42,552 nucleotides of DNA from Sedimenticola sp. (GCA_026984735.1 JALSRN010000063.1:1-42552), one strand, 5' to 3'; counted from the first letter of the stretch, positions 16,025-25,207 are shown. The notes: generated by a model not told the origin, from the letters alone. Program-made: numbers and translations.

Positions 16025-16480
16025 TCATCGGCGCCGTCTCGGCTTGCGCCCCTGCCAAGCCGAGATCTCCTTCAACAGTTCCGGGTGCGGCAGGGCCTCG
16101 AAGTCGCGCCAACGACGGCGGCCGGCTTCGATGAGAGCGCCGATGTCGGGAATGGGCGAGGGGATGGGACGGTCGGGATGGAGCGCGGCGTGCAGTCCTC
16201 GCAATCCGCCCACCTGCAGGCGCATGGCCTGGGCGTGGGGCAGGCTGCGCTCGTCTTCGCGGGCGCGCAGGGCGAAGCGGGCCGCGCGACGCAAGGCGTC
16301 GAGAAAGGCGTGACACTCTTTCCAAGCGGCCTCGTCCTCGCAACGCACCGCCTCGCGCTCGGCCAGATTGAGCTTGCGCATGCGGCTGCAGCGGCAGTGG
16401 GTGGAGAGGATCGCCTTCTCGTAGGGGCACTGGCGGTCGTTCACCTCCCGGTAGAGCTGGCGGTAGGCGTCTTCGTCCAT
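16025..16480 (-). CDS. Cysteine-rich conserved hypothetical protein, 151 aa
   Basis: No named family is recognised, although the opening (DAYRQLYREVNDRQCPYEKAIL) resembles unnamed gammaproteobacterial proteins I have seen. Five cysteines cluster in the first 56 residues (C18, C29, C31, C47, C56), a pattern that could bind zinc or an iron-sulfur cluster. The rest is basic and helical and ends in an arginine-rich tail. The ATG has GGGAG about four bases upstream. It starts one base after hslR stops, so it is the last gene of a grxC-hslR unit. Metal binding is inference. Confidence 0.75.
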   Translation of the reverse strand: MDEDAYRQLYREVNDRQCPYEKAILSTHCRCSRMRKLNLAEREAVRCEDEAAWKECHAFLDALRRAARFALRAREDERSLPHAQAMRLQVGGLRGLHAALHPDRPIPSPIPDIGALIEAGRRRWRDFEALPHPELLKEISAWQGRKPRRRR

Positions 16481-16481
16481 T

Positions 16482-16868
16482 TCACTCCCGATGCTTGAAG
16501 CGGTGGATCAGGCGGCGATCGCGTTTGTTCGGCCGGCCTTCGGTGCGCAAGGGGGCGGCGGCCCGCTCGGCGCGCCGAGCGGCGGTGATCTCCTGGCGGC
16601 GCAGCCGGGTGGCTTCCTCTTCGCGGTAGTAACCGGCCGCCTCCTTCGCCGGTCGGCGTTGGGCGGGGAGTTCGAGCACCTCGATCTCCCACTCGAGGCC
16701 GTTCTTGCGGATGTGCAGCCGGCTGCCCACCCGCACCGTCTTGCCGGGTTTGGCGCGCCGACCGTCGAGATGGACATGCCCGCCTTGCACCGCCTCGGCG
16801 GCCAGCCTGCGGGTCTTGAAGAAGCGGGCCGCCCAGAGCCACTTGTCCAGGCGCATGCCCTCGCTCAT
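16482..16868 (-). CDS. hslR: Ribosome-associated heat shock protein Hsp15
   Basis: Hsp15 binds stalled 50S subunits that carry peptidyl-tRNA. The 128-aa product starts with an S4 RNA-binding domain (MRLDKWLWAARFFKTR from residue 5, then AVQGGHVHLDG and a PGKTVRVGS stretch). The C-terminal tail is basic (GRPNKRDRRLIHRF), as in the family. The ATG at 16868 overlaps the stop of the upstream glutaredoxin gene (ATGA), so translation is coupled. Confidence 0.92.
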   Translation of the reverse strand: MSEGMRLDKWLWAARFFKTRRLAAEAVQGGHVHLDGRRAKPGKTVRVGSRLHIRKNGLEWEIEVLELPAQRRPAKEAAGYYREEEATRLRRQEITAARRAERAAAPLRTEGRPNKRDRRLIHRFKHRE

Positions 16869-17188
16869 GTGGGCCCGTCTTCGGAAGCGTCGGGCCCATG
16901 GCCGTAAGAGGGCGCCTCCAGCCGGGGTTCCAGCCCCAGCAGCGGATCGAGCCCTCCACGGGCGTCGAGGGCGGCCATGTCGTCGTAGCCACCCACATGG
17001 ACCTCGCCGATGAAGATCTGCGGCACGGTGCGCCGGCCGCTGCGCCGCATCATCTCCACCATGCGGTCGCGATCGAGGTCCACGCGGATCTCTTCGAACT
17101 CCACGCCCTTGGCCTGCAACAGGGCCTTGGCGCGCACGCAATAGGGACACATGAGGGTGGAATAGACGACGACCTTGGGTGCAGACAC
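16865..17188 (-). CDS. grxC: Glutaredoxin 3 family protein
   Basis: A 107-aa glutathione-dependent thiol oxidoreductase. It has the CPYC active site at C14-C17 after a beta strand (KVVVYSTLM). The family's TVPQIFIGEVHVGGYDD block follows, with the cis-proline and the glutathione-binding GG. A C-terminal extension of about 20 residues is slightly longer than usual. GGAGGAGT lies close before the ATG. It is the first gene of a three-gene unit ending at 16025. Confidence 0.92.
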   Translation of the reverse strand: MSAPKVVVYSTLMCPYCVRAKALLQAKGVEFEEIRVDLDRDRMVEMMRRSGRRTVPQIFIGEVHVGGYDDMAALDARGGLDPLLGLEPRLEAPSYGHGPDASEDGPT

Positions 17189-17357
17189 GAGTTACTCCTC
17201 CGGATGAATGACCGTTCTAGGCGACGGCCTGTGGATATCCTAGCAACCCTTCCCACGGACGATCCACTCTTTTCCATGCGGTGCGGCCGGGGGTGCCCTG
17301 GATCGATGCCGGGTTGATAGTAAACTAGCCTTTTCCTTCTTTACGGACCGAAACGAC

Positions 17358-19994
17358 ATGGCGAAAGAGTCCGCGCCCCGAACCATCCGCCTGGAGGATT
17401 ACCAGCCCCCGCCCTGGACCATCGAGACGGTGGACCTGCGCTTCGACCTGCGCGAGCAGGGCACCCGCGTCTTTTCGCGGCTCACCCTCAAACGCAATCC
17501 CGTTTTCCGGGGCGAGGCGGAGCGGCTGCGTCTCCATGGAGAGGAGTTGACGCCGCTCTGGCTTCGGCTGAACGGTTCCGAACTCCATGGCGATCGCTAC
17601 CGCATCGACGACGAAGGGTTGATCCTTTTCGACCCGCCGGACCGGTTCGTGTTGGAATCCGAGGTGGAGATCGCCCCGGAGAGGAACACCCGGCTGGAGG
17701 GGCTCTACCGCAGCGGCGGCCTCTTCTGCACCCAATGCGAGGCGGAGGGATTCCGGCGCATCACCTGGTACCTGGACCGGCCCGACGTCATGGCCCGCTT
17801 CAACGTGCGCATCGAGGCCGACCGCGCCCGCTATCCGGTGCTGCTCTCCAACGGCAACCCGGTGGAGGAGGGCGAGCTTCCCGCCGGGCGCCACTACGCC
17901 GTCTGGGACGATCCCTTCCCCAAGCCCAGCTACCTCTTCGCCCTGGTGGCGGGCGACCTCAGACACCTGGAGGAGGAGTACACCACCGCCTCGGGCCGCC
18001 GGGTGCGGCTGCGCATCCACGTGGAGCCGGAGAACATCGACCGCTGCGACCACGCCATGCGCTCGCTGGTGAAGGCGATGCGCTGGGACGAGGAGCAGTA
18101 CGGCCGCGAGTACGACCTGGAGGTGTTCAACATCGTGGCGGTGAACGATTTCAACATGGGCGCCATGGAGAACAAGGGGCTCAACATCTTCAACTCCAAG
18201 TACGTGCTGGCGCGGCCCGACACCGCCACCGACGCCGACTATCAGGGCATCGAGGCGGTGGTGGCGCACGAATATTTCCACAACTGGACCGGCAACCGCA
18301 TCACCTGCCGCGATTGGTTCCAGCTCTCCTTGAAGGAGGGGTTCACCGTCTACCGCGACCAAGAGTTCTCCGCCGACATGGGCTCGCGCGGGGTCAAGCG
18401 TATCGACGACGTGCGGCTGTTGCGGGCCCATCAGTTCGCCGAGGACGCCGGCCCCATGGCCCATCCGGTGCGTCCCGATGCCTACATCGAGATCAACAAC
18501 TTCTACACCACCACGGTCTACGAGAAAGGGGCCGAGGTGGTGCGCATGCAGGCGGAGCTGCTGGGGCGGAGGACTTTCCGCAAGGCCACCGACCTCTACT
18601 TCGAACGCCATGACGGCCAGGCGGTGACGGTGGAAGATTTCGTGCGCTGCATGGAGGACGCCTCGGGACGGGATCTGAGCCAGTTCATGCGCTGGTACCG
18701 CTATGCCGGCACGCCGGAAGTGGAAGTCGAGGGGGAATACGACGCCCGGGGGCGTCGCTATCTTCTCCATTGTCGCCAGCGGGTGCCCGATACGCCTGGA
18801 CAGGCGGACAAACCGCCTTTCCACATCCCCATCCGCGTGGGGCTCCTCGACCGGTCCGGGCGCGACATGAGGCTGGTGCGCGAAGACGGCGCGCCCGATC
18901 CCGCCCTGCTGGAGCTGCGCCGCTCCGAGCAGACCTTCGTCTTTCTCGAAGTGGCGGAGGAGCCGGTTCCCTCCTTGCTGCGCGGTTTTTCGGCGCCGGT
19001 GAAGCTGAGGTTCGACTACAGCGACGCCCAGCTGCATCTGCTCATGGCCCACGACAGCGACGGCTTCAACCGCTGGGATGCCGCGCAACTGCTGGCGCAG
19101 CGCATGATTCTGGAGCAGGTGGAATCGAAAAAGAAGCAAGGGGAGGCGCCCGACGACTATCTGGAGACCTTCCGCGGTGCCCTGGAGCGGGCGCAGGAGG
19201 ACCCGGCGCTGGCGGCGGAGATCCTGCGGCTCCCTTCCGAGTCCTGGCTGGGGGACCAGATGGATCCCATCGACGTGGAAGGCGTCCACCGGGTGCGCGA
19301 GGGGCTCAAGGCCGAAGTGGGCCGGCGGCTGCTGGAGCTCTTGGTGGAGTGGTATCACCGCCTGGACGAGGATGGCGGGTACCGCATCGACGCCTCCTCC
19401 ATGGGCCGGCGAAGCCTCAAGAACCTGCTGCTGGAGTATCTGGTGGCGGGAGGCGGCGAAGAGGGCCGTCGCCTCTGCCTGGCGCAGTACCGGCGCGGCC
19501 ACAACATGACCGACGTGATGGCCGCCTTGGCGCTGGTCGCCCATGGCGACTGGCCCGAGCGGGGGGAGATCCTGGCCGACTTCGCCGGCCGCTGGAAGGA
19601 CGACCCTCTGGTGATGGACAAATGGTTCAGCGTCCAGGCCATGTCGCGCCGCGAGGACACCCTGCCGGGCGTTCAGGTGCTCCTTTCCCATCCGGCCTTC
19701 TCCCTGGAGAATCCCAACAAGGTGCGTTCCCTCATCGGCGCCTTCGCGGCCGGCAACCCCTTGCGCTTCCACGCTCCGGACGGCAGCGGCTACGCCTTCC
19801 TGGTGGACCGGGTGCTGGAGCTCGATTCCATCAACCCGCAGATCGCCGCCCGCCTGTTGCGCAACCTCTCGCGCTGGCGACGCCTGGACGAGGGGCGGCA
19901 GGCCCATGCGCGGGAGCAGTTGCAGCGGGTGCTGGCGCGGCCGGGTCTTTCGCGCGACCTCCACGAAGTGGCGTCGAGGCTGCTGGAGTCATGA
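17358..19994 (+). CDS. pepN: Aminopeptidase N (M1 family)
   Basis: A zinc metallopeptidase that removes N-terminal residues from peptides. The 878-aa length fits the family. The product has the GAMEN exopeptidase motif (in MGAMENKG), the zinc site H304-E-Y-F-H308 and the third ligand E327 (SLKEGFTVY). No signal peptide is present, so the enzyme is cytoplasmic. It starts 169 bases from the divergent grxC unit, and TAGTAAACT about 40 bases upstream could hold a -10 box. Its stop overlaps the next gene by four bases. Confidence 0.96.
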   Translation: MAKESAPRTIRLEDYQPPPWTIETVDLRFDLREQGTRVFSRLTLKRNPVFRGEAERLRLHGEELTPLWLRLNGSELHGDRYRIDDEGLILFDPPDRFVLESEVEIAPERNTRLEGLYRSGGLFCTQCEAEGFRRITWYLDRPDVMARFNVRIEADRARYPVLLSNGNPVEEGELPAGRHYAVWDDPFPKPSYLFALVAGDLRHLEEEYTTASGRRVRLRIHVEPENIDRCDHAMRSLVKAMRWDEEQYGREYDLEVFNIVAVNDFNMGAMENKGLNIFNSKYVLARPDTATDADYQGIEAVVAHEYFHNWTGNRITCRDWFQLSLKEGFTVYRDQEFSADMGSRGVKRIDDVRLLRAHQFAEDAGPMAHPVRPDAYIEINNFYTTTVYEKGAEVVRMQAELLGRRTFRKATDLYFERHDGQAVTVEDFVRCMEDASGRDLSQFMRWYRYAGTPEVEVEGEYDARGRRYLLHCRQRVPDTPGQADKPPFHIPIRVGLLDRSGRDMRLVREDGAPDPALLELRRSEQTFVFLEVAEEPVPSLLRGFSAPVKLRFDYSDAQLHLLMAHDSDGFNRWDAAQLLAQRMILEQVESKKKQGEAPDDYLETFRGALERAQEDPALAAEILRLPSESWLGDQMDPIDVEGVHRVREGLKAEVGRRLLELLVEWYHRLDEDGGYRIDASSMGRRSLKNLLLEYLVAGGGEEGRRLCLAQYRRGHNMTDVMAALALVAHGDWPERGEILADFAGRWKDDPLVMDKWFSVQAMSRREDTLPGVQVLLSHPAFSLENPNKVRSLIGAFAAGNPLRFHAPDGSGYAFLVDRVLELDSINPQIAARLLRNLSRWRRLDEGRQAHAREQLQRVLARPGLSRDLHEVASRLLES

Positions 19995-20380
19995 AGGCGC
20001 TGCTGGTGGTGGCCCATGGCAGCCGGCGCGAGACCTCCAACGACGAGGTGCGCGGTCTCTGCCGTCGCATGGAAGCGTCCGGCTTGACCCCTTTCGGGCG
20101 GGTGAGCGCCGCTTTCCTGGAACTGGCCGAGCCCTCCATCGCCGAAGGGATCGAGGAGTGCGTGGCCGCCGGCGCCACCGAGGTGGTGGTGGTGCCCTAT
20201 TTTCTCTCCGCCGGCCGGCATGTGAGCGAAGACATTCCCGCCGAAGTGGCGCGCGCCGCCCGTCGCCACCCGCAAGTCTCTGTCCGTCTCACTCCCCACC
20301 TCGGTGCCGCCGCCGGGATCGCTCCCCTGGTGAAAGAGCTTGGGGAGACGGCCGCGGGCGATCCGTCCCGCCTCGTTTGA
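19991..20380 (+). CDS. Sirohydrochlorin chelatase-like (CbiX/SirB type), 129 aa
   Basis: A short single-domain class II chelatase that inserts iron or cobalt into sirohydrochlorin. It begins with the family strand and metal ligand (LLVVAHGSRR, H9). The conserved block EVVVVPYFLSAGRHVSEDIP follows, ending in a second histidine, and TPHLG comes later. The ATG overlaps the pepN stop (ATGA), so expression is coupled to pepN. Supplying siroheme for DsrAB is a natural role but is inferred; a cobalt chelatase for cobalamin is the alternative. Confidence 0.85.
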   Translation: MKALLVVAHGSRRETSNDEVRGLCRRMEASGLTPFGRVSAAFLELAEPSIAEGIEECVAAGATEVVVVPYFLSAGRHVSEDIPAEVARAARRHPQVSVRLTPHLGAAAGIAPLVKELGETAAGDPSRLV

Positions 20381-20460
20381 GCGTATCTCCTTCCCGCCGC
20401 GAAAGAGTTGTCCCATGGGGCGGCGCCCGCCTATACTGTCGGGCCGGAGGAGGAGGAAAA

Positions 20461-20706
20461 ATGGTGATACTGATGAACGACCTGCCCCGCGAGGTCTCGG
20501 AGGAGGAGGTGCGCCGGCTCGTGGAGCACTACCACCCGGTGAAAGCGGTGGAGGTGTTGAAGGAGCGGCCGCGCGCCGTGGACTGGCGCGTGGATTTGGG
20601 AGATACCGACCGGGAGGTGGCCAATTTCGTCATCGACCATCTTCACGGTCTCTACTGGAACGGCCGTCACCTCTATCCCTACTGTCCGCTCTACCAGTCG
20701 AATTGA
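20461..20706 (+). CDS. Small RRM-like protein, 81 aa
   Basis: A small protein opening with VILMNDLPREVSEEEVRRLVEHY, which reads like the first strand and helix of an RNA recognition motif (the strand followed by LP and a helix). The later HLHGLYWNGRHLYPY resembles the RRM second helix and final strands. The ATG at 20461 has a long GGAGGAGGAGG run five or six bases upstream, a very strong ribosome site. It lies 80 bases after the chelatase and converges with comM. RNA binding is inference; no named family. Confidence 0.7.
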   Translation: MVILMNDLPREVSEEEVRRLVEHYHPVKAVEVLKERPRAVDWRVDLGDTDREVANFVIDHLHGLYWNGRHLYPYCPLYQSN

Positions 20707-20718
20707 AAGGGGGGCTTT

Positions 20719-22233
20719 TCAAAGGGTGTTGACCGCCAGGCGGCGGTAGCCCACCGCTTCCGCCAGATGGGGAAGCTCGATGGCGTCGCTGCCGGCGAGG
20801 TCGGCGATGGTGCGCGCCACCTTGAGGATGCGGTGGTGGGCGCGCGCCGAGAGCCCCAGCGAGTCCATGGCCTGCGCCAGAAAGCGGCGGCCCTCGCCGT
20901 TCAGGGCGCAGTGAATCTCCAGCTCTTTGCCGTTCAGTTCGGCGTTGGCCCGGCCCTGGCGGCGCAGTTGCCGTCGGCGCGCCTCCACCACTCGGGCGCG
21001 AATCTCGCGGCTGGGCGTCTCCGGGGGCGCCTGGGGATCGAGCAGGCGGCTGGCGGGTTGGGTGGGAACCTGCACCTGCAGGTCGATGCGGTCGAGGAGG
21101 GGGCCGGAGATGCGCCCCTGGTAGCGGGCCACCTGCTCCGAAGTGCAGCGGCAGTTGCCGGCGGGATCGCCCAGATGGCCGCAAGGACAGGGATTCATGG
21201 CCGCCACCAGCTGGAAGCGGGCCGGAAATTCCGCCTTTCCCGACGCGCGCGAGATGCAGATCCGGCCGTTCTCCAAAGGCTCGCGCAACATCTCCAGCAC
21301 CTGCCGGGGAAACTCGGGCAGCTCGTCGAGGAAAAGCACGCCGTGGTGGGCCAGGGAGATCTCTCCGGGCCGCGGCGTGGCGCCTCCCCCCACCAGGGCG
21401 ACGCCCGAACTGCTGTGATGGGGGGCGCGAAAGGGCCGCAGGCGCCACTTGTCGGGCTCGAAAGGGAGGCCGGCGATGGAGGCCACCGCCGCCTGTTCCA
21501 ACGCCTCCTCTTCGCTCAACGGCGGCAGGATCCCGGGCAGGCGGCTGGCCAGCATGCTCTTGCCGCTGCCGGGCGGCCCGCTCAACAGCAGGTTGTGTCC
21601 CCCCGCCGCCGCCACCAGCAGCGCCCGCTTCGCCTGGGATTGTCCTTTCACCTCCGCCAGATCCGGCAGGCGGCTGTAGTCGGGGTCCCTGCGCCGCGGC
21701 GGAGGGGGCGGAGCCATCTCTTCCTTGCCCGACAATCGGGCCGTGGCCTGCAGCAGGTGCTCCAGGGGGTGGAGCCGGGCGCCGGAGACGAGGCTCGCTT
21801 CGGCCAGATTCGCCCACGGCAGGAAGAGGGGGCGCCGGGCGCGGGCCGCGGCCATCACCGCCGGCAGGATGCCCGCCACCGGTTGAATCCGGCCCGATAG
21901 GGCGAGTTCGCCGAGCAGCTCGATGCCCGAGAGCGCCTCCGGCGGCAACTGGCCGGAGGCGGCGAGGATGCCCAGCGCGATGGGGAGGTCGTAGCGCCCT
22001 CCCTCCTTGGGCAGGTCGGCCGGGGCCAGGTTCACGGTGATGCGGCGGGCGGGAAACTCGAAACCGGCGTTGACGATGGCGCCGCGCACCCGCTCGCGGC
22101 TCTCCTGCACCGCTTTTTCGGCCAGGCCGACGATGTGGAAGGCCGGCAGGCCGTTGGCCAGATGGACCTCGACGGTCACCAGGGGGGCGTCCATGCCCAC
22201 GCTGGCGCGGCAGAGAGTGGTGGCTAGCGTCAT
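20719..22233 (-). CDS. comM: ComM/YifB-family AAA+ helicase (Mg-chelatase-like)
   Basis: A hexameric helicase that promotes branch migration of incoming DNA during natural transformation. The 504-aa product starts with the ChlI-like domain (residues 1-190), followed by an AAA+ module. That module has Walker A GPPGSGKSM (219-227, K225) and Walker B LFLDELPE. The cysteine-containing CPCGHLGDPAGNCRC insert and the C-terminal Mg-chelatase domain follow. It is 29 bases downstream of ubiK. The protein supports competence but does not prove it. Confidence 0.95.
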   Translation of the reverse strand: MTLATTLCRASVGMDAPLVTVEVHLANGLPAFHIVGLAEKAVQESRERVRGAIVNAGFEFPARRITVNLAPADLPKEGGRYDLPIALGILAASGQLPPEALSGIELLGELALSGRIQPVAGILPAVMAAARARRPLFLPWANLAEASLVSGARLHPLEHLLQATARLSGKEEMAPPPPPRRRDPDYSRLPDLAEVKGQSQAKRALLVAAAGGHNLLLSGPPGSGKSMLASRLPGILPPLSEEEALEQAAVASIAGLPFEPDKWRLRPFRAPHHSSSGVALVGGGATPRPGEISLAHHGVLFLDELPEFPRQVLEMLREPLENGRICISRASGKAEFPARFQLVAAMNPCPCGHLGDPAGNCRCTSEQVARYQGRISGPLLDRIDLQVQVPTQPASRLLDPQAPPETPSREIRARVVEARRRQLRRQGRANAELNGKELEIHCALNGEGRRFLAQAMDSLGLSARAHHRILKVARTIADLAGSDAIELPHLAEAVGYRRLAVNTL

Positions 22234-22262
22234 AACCTTCCCTGGTCATGAGTGGCTGGGGT

Positions 22263-22526
22263 TCAGCCGCTATTGTCTTCTTTTTCCAATGCCGTTTCCA
22301 GTTCCCGCACGCGCCGCTCCAGGGCGTCCACCTTGGCGCGGGTGCGCGCCAGCACGCCTTGCTGGATCTCGAACTCTTCACGGCTCACCAGGTTGAGCTT
22401 CCCCAAGGTGGCGCTCAGGGTGCTGCGCAGGTTGTGCTGCAGGTCGCTCTGCAGCGTCTGCAATCCTTTGGGCAAGTTGGCGGTGACCTTGCTGGAGATC
22501 TCGTCGATGATTTTGGTATCGAGCAT
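22263..22526 (-). CDS. ubiK: UbiK (BMFP-type) ubiquinone biosynthesis accessory factor
   Basis: An 87-aa YqiC/BMFP protein. It has an amphipathic N-terminus (MLDTKIIDEISSKVTANLPKG cut after the first 21 residues gives the typical UbiK start) and a C-terminal trimerising coiled coil (EEFEIQQGVLARTR, then ALERRVRELETAL). UbiK assists ubiquinone synthesis and has membrane-fusogenic properties. AGGAGAAA precedes the ATG. It is transcribed with comM and divergent from the torF-glnK-amtB unit. Confidence 0.92.
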   Translation of the reverse strand: MLDTKIIDEISSKVTANLPKGLQTLQSDLQHNLRSTLSATLGKLNLVSREEFEIQQGVLARTRAKVDALERRVRELETALEKEDNSG

Positions 22527-22709
22527 CGTTTTCTCCTCTACACAGGGGTGTTCAGACTAGCGGCGTCTCCGGCCGATGTCCAGCTCCATGCCCCGAATCG
22601 GAGCATGGGCGCTCCTTGGCTCCTTCAAATGGTGCAACGCCTTCCCAGAAATGGGTCTGGCGAAAGGAAGTTATTCTTCAAGTTGCTGAATAAACAAAGA
22701 ATATTAAAT

Positions 22710-22726
22710 TTGGCATGATATATGCC
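22710..22726 (+). promoter_or_regulatory. Sigma-54 promoter of the porin-glnK-amtB unit
   Basis: TTGGCATGATATATGCC has the invariant GG (22712-22713) and GC (22724-22725) separated by exactly ten bases, with TTGGCA as a good -24 element. The start would be near 22737, about 50 bases before the porin ATG. A TGGTGCA half-site (22630-22636) resembling one arm of an NtrC site lies about 80 bases upstream. The surrounding 22680-22725 is notably AT-rich. Nitrogen control through NtrC is inference that fits glnK-amtB. Confidence 0.68.
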
Positions 22727-22787
22727 TAAAGGAGTGCGCGGTTTATTGCTTTCATGCCAATCGACGAACCAAAGAGGAGTAAAGCAG

Positions 22788-23534
22788 ATGAAATTGAAAA
22801 GACTTGCCATCGCCTGCGGCGCCGTTCTGGCAGGCGCCGCTTCCCTGGGACAGGCCGCCGGTTTCAGCGCCAACATCGGCGCCACCAGCAACTATCTGTG
22901 GCGCGGCATCACTCAGACCAGCGACGGCGCGGCCATCTCCGGTGGGCTCGACTGGAGCCACGACTCCGGCTTCTATCTGGGGACCTGGGCTTCCAACATC
23001 GACTGGGGCGTCGGCAATGGAGCCGAAGTCGATTTTTACGGCGGTTTTGGCAACAGCATCGGCGACTTCGGTTACGACGTGGGGGTGATCTACTACTACT
23101 ATCCCGACTCCAACTATGAGGATTCGGATTTCACCGAGCTTTATCTGAACGGCTCCTGGAAGTTTCTCGAAGCCGGCATCGCCTGGACCGCCAACGGTCA
23201 GGCGGCCGACGGCGCCCCCTTCGACCGGGGCGACCTCTACTACCACATCTCCGCTAGCTTCGACGTGGCCGAGACCTGGAGCATCGGCGGCACCCTGGGC
23301 TACTACGATTTCGACACCAGCAACGCCTGGGAGAACGCCAACAACCACGGCGACGATGTCAACTACGCGCACGGCCAGATCGACATCACCAAGAGCGCCG
23401 GCGACTGGGGCGACTTCACCTTCACCGTCTCCAAGGCCAACACCGATTTCAAAAGCGGCGCGGCGAGCAACTATTGGAGCAACGACACGGACGACACCAA
23501 GTTCGTCGTCTCCTGGTCCAAGTCCTTCGAATGA
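22788..23534 (+). CDS. TorF-family putative porin
   Basis: A 248-aa outer-membrane beta-barrel candidate. It has a Sec signal peptide of about 22 residues ending in GQAAG. It then has the family's opening NIGATSNYLWRGITQTSDG and many alternating aromatic and glycine strands (SGFYLGTWASN, YDVGVIYYYYP, LYYHISASFD), ending in SWSKSFE with a terminal aromatic zone. The ATG at 22788 follows GAGGAG. It is first in a unit with glnK and amtB under a sigma-54 promoter, suggesting outer-membrane uptake of a nitrogen source. That substrate is inference. Confidence 0.85.
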   Translation: MKLKRLAIACGAVLAGAASLGQAAGFSANIGATSNYLWRGITQTSDGAAISGGLDWSHDSGFYLGTWASNIDWGVGNGAEVDFYGGFGNSIGDFGYDVGVIYYYYPDSNYEDSDFTELYLNGSWKFLEAGIAWTANGQAADGAPFDRGDLYYHISASFDVAETWSIGGTLGYYDFDTSNAWENANNHGDDVNYAHGQIDITKSAGDWGDFTFTVSKANTDFKSGAASNYWSNDTDDTKFVVSWSKSFE

Positions 23535-23541
23535 GGGGTGA

Positions 23542-23883
<342 letters not shown>

Positions 23884-23902
23884 CGACAGGAGGAGTGCCA
23901 CA

Positions 23903-25207
23903 GTGAACCACAAAACTCTCAAGAACCATCTGCGGCGGGCGGTCGTGCCGCTGCTCCTTTCGATGCCCGCGTTGGCGGCGGCCGAGGACAAGCTCAGTTC
24001 CGGTGACACCGCCTGGATGCTCACCGCCACCGCGCTGGTGCTGTTCATGACCATTCCGGGGCTGAGCCTCTTCTACGCCGGCATGGTGCGGGCCAAGAAC
24101 GGCCTGTCGGTGATGATGCAGTGCTTCAGCATCACTGCGGTGGTCACCGTGCTCTGGGCCGTCGTCGCCTACAGCATCGCCTTCGGCGGAGCGGGCACCT
24201 GGTGGGGCGGGCTGGACAAGCTGTTCCTCAAGGGCGTGACGGTGGACGCCCTTTCGGGAAGCATTCCAGAGACCGTCTTCATGGTGTTCCAAATGACCTT
24301 CGCCATCATCACCCCCGCGCTGGTGGTGGGCGCCTTCGCCGAGCGCATGAAGTTCTCCTCCATGCTCTGGTTCATGAGCCTCTGGCTGATCCTGGTCTAC
24401 GCCCCCATCGCCCATTGGGTATGGGGTGACGGCGGCTGGCTCGGCGGCAAGGGTATCCTCGACTTCGCCGGCGGCACCGTGGTGCACATCAACGCCGGCG
24501 TGGCGGGGCTGATGGCCGCGCTGATCATCGGCAAGCGCAAAGGCTATCCGCGCACCGCCATGTTGCCCCACAACCTGATGTTCACCCTCGTGGGCGCCGC
24601 CATGCTATGGGTGGGCTGGTTCGGCTTCAACGCCGGTTCCGAACTGGCGGCCGACGGCACCGCCGGCATGGCGATGGCCGTCACTCAGATCGCCACCGCC
24701 ATGGCGGCCGTGACCTGGATGCTGGCCGAATGGATGAGCCACGGCAAGCCCAGCGCTCTGGGCATCGCTTCCGGCGCCGTGGCCGGCCTGGTGGCCATCA
24801 CGCCGGCTTCCGGTTCTGCCGGTCCCATGGGTGCGCTCGCCATCGGCGCTGCCGCCGGTCTGGCCTGCTTCATCTTCGTGGCCAAGATCAAGCCCGCCCT
24901 CGGCTTCGACGACTCGCTGGACGCCTTCGGCGTGCACGGCATCGGCGGCATCGTCGGCGCTCTCCTCACCGGCGTCTTCTGCGCTCCCAGCCTGGGCGGC
25001 GCCGGCTTCGGCGTGGAGAACGGCGGCATTGGCGCCCAAGTGACGGTGCAGGCCATCGGCGTGGTGAGCACCCTGGTCTACACGGCGGTGATGACTGCCA
25101 TCATTCTCTTCGTCCTCAAGGTGACCATCGGTCTGCGCGTGAGCGAAGAGGAAGAGGTGGAAGGCCTGGATCTGAGCCAGCACGACGAGCGGGCCTACAA
25201 CCTCTGA
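23903..25207 (+). CDS. amtB: Ammonium transporter AmtB
   Basis: An ammonium channel with about eleven transmembrane helices after a signal-like N-terminus (to about residue 26, PALAAAED). The pore histidines appear in GTVVHINAGVAG and DAFGVHGIGG. The cytoplasmic C-terminus (VSEEEEVEGLDLSQHDERAYN) is the GlnK-docking type. The 434-aa product is assigned to a GTG start at 23903 because AGGAGG lies nine bases upstream and a signal peptide then follows directly. A terminator follows the stop within 30 bases. Confidence 0.95.
   Translation: MNHKTLKNHLRRAVVPLLLSMPALAAAEDKLSSGDTAWMLTATALVLFMTIPGLSLFYAGMVRAKNGLSVMMQCFSITAVVTVLWAVVAYSIAFGGAGTWWGGLDKLFLKGVTVDALSGSIPETVFMVFQMTFAIITPALVVGAFAERMKFSSMLWFMSLWLILVYAPIAHWVWGDGGWLGGKGILDFAGGTVVHINAGVAGLMAALIIGKRKGYPRTAMLPHNLMFTLVGAAMLWVGWFGFNAGSELAADGTAGMAMAVTQIATAMAAVTWMLAEWMSHGKPSALGIASGAVAGLVAITPASGSAGPMGALAIGAAAGLACFIFVAKIKPALGFDDSLDAFGVHGIGGIVGALLTGVFCAPSLGGAGFGVENGGIGAQVTVQAIGVVSTLVYTAVMTAIILFVLKVTIGLRVSEEEEVEGLDLSQHDERAYNL

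Noticed and set aside
17325-19964. 879-codon minus-strand frame opposite pepN
   Set aside because: Antisense shadow of pepN with no recognisable domain.
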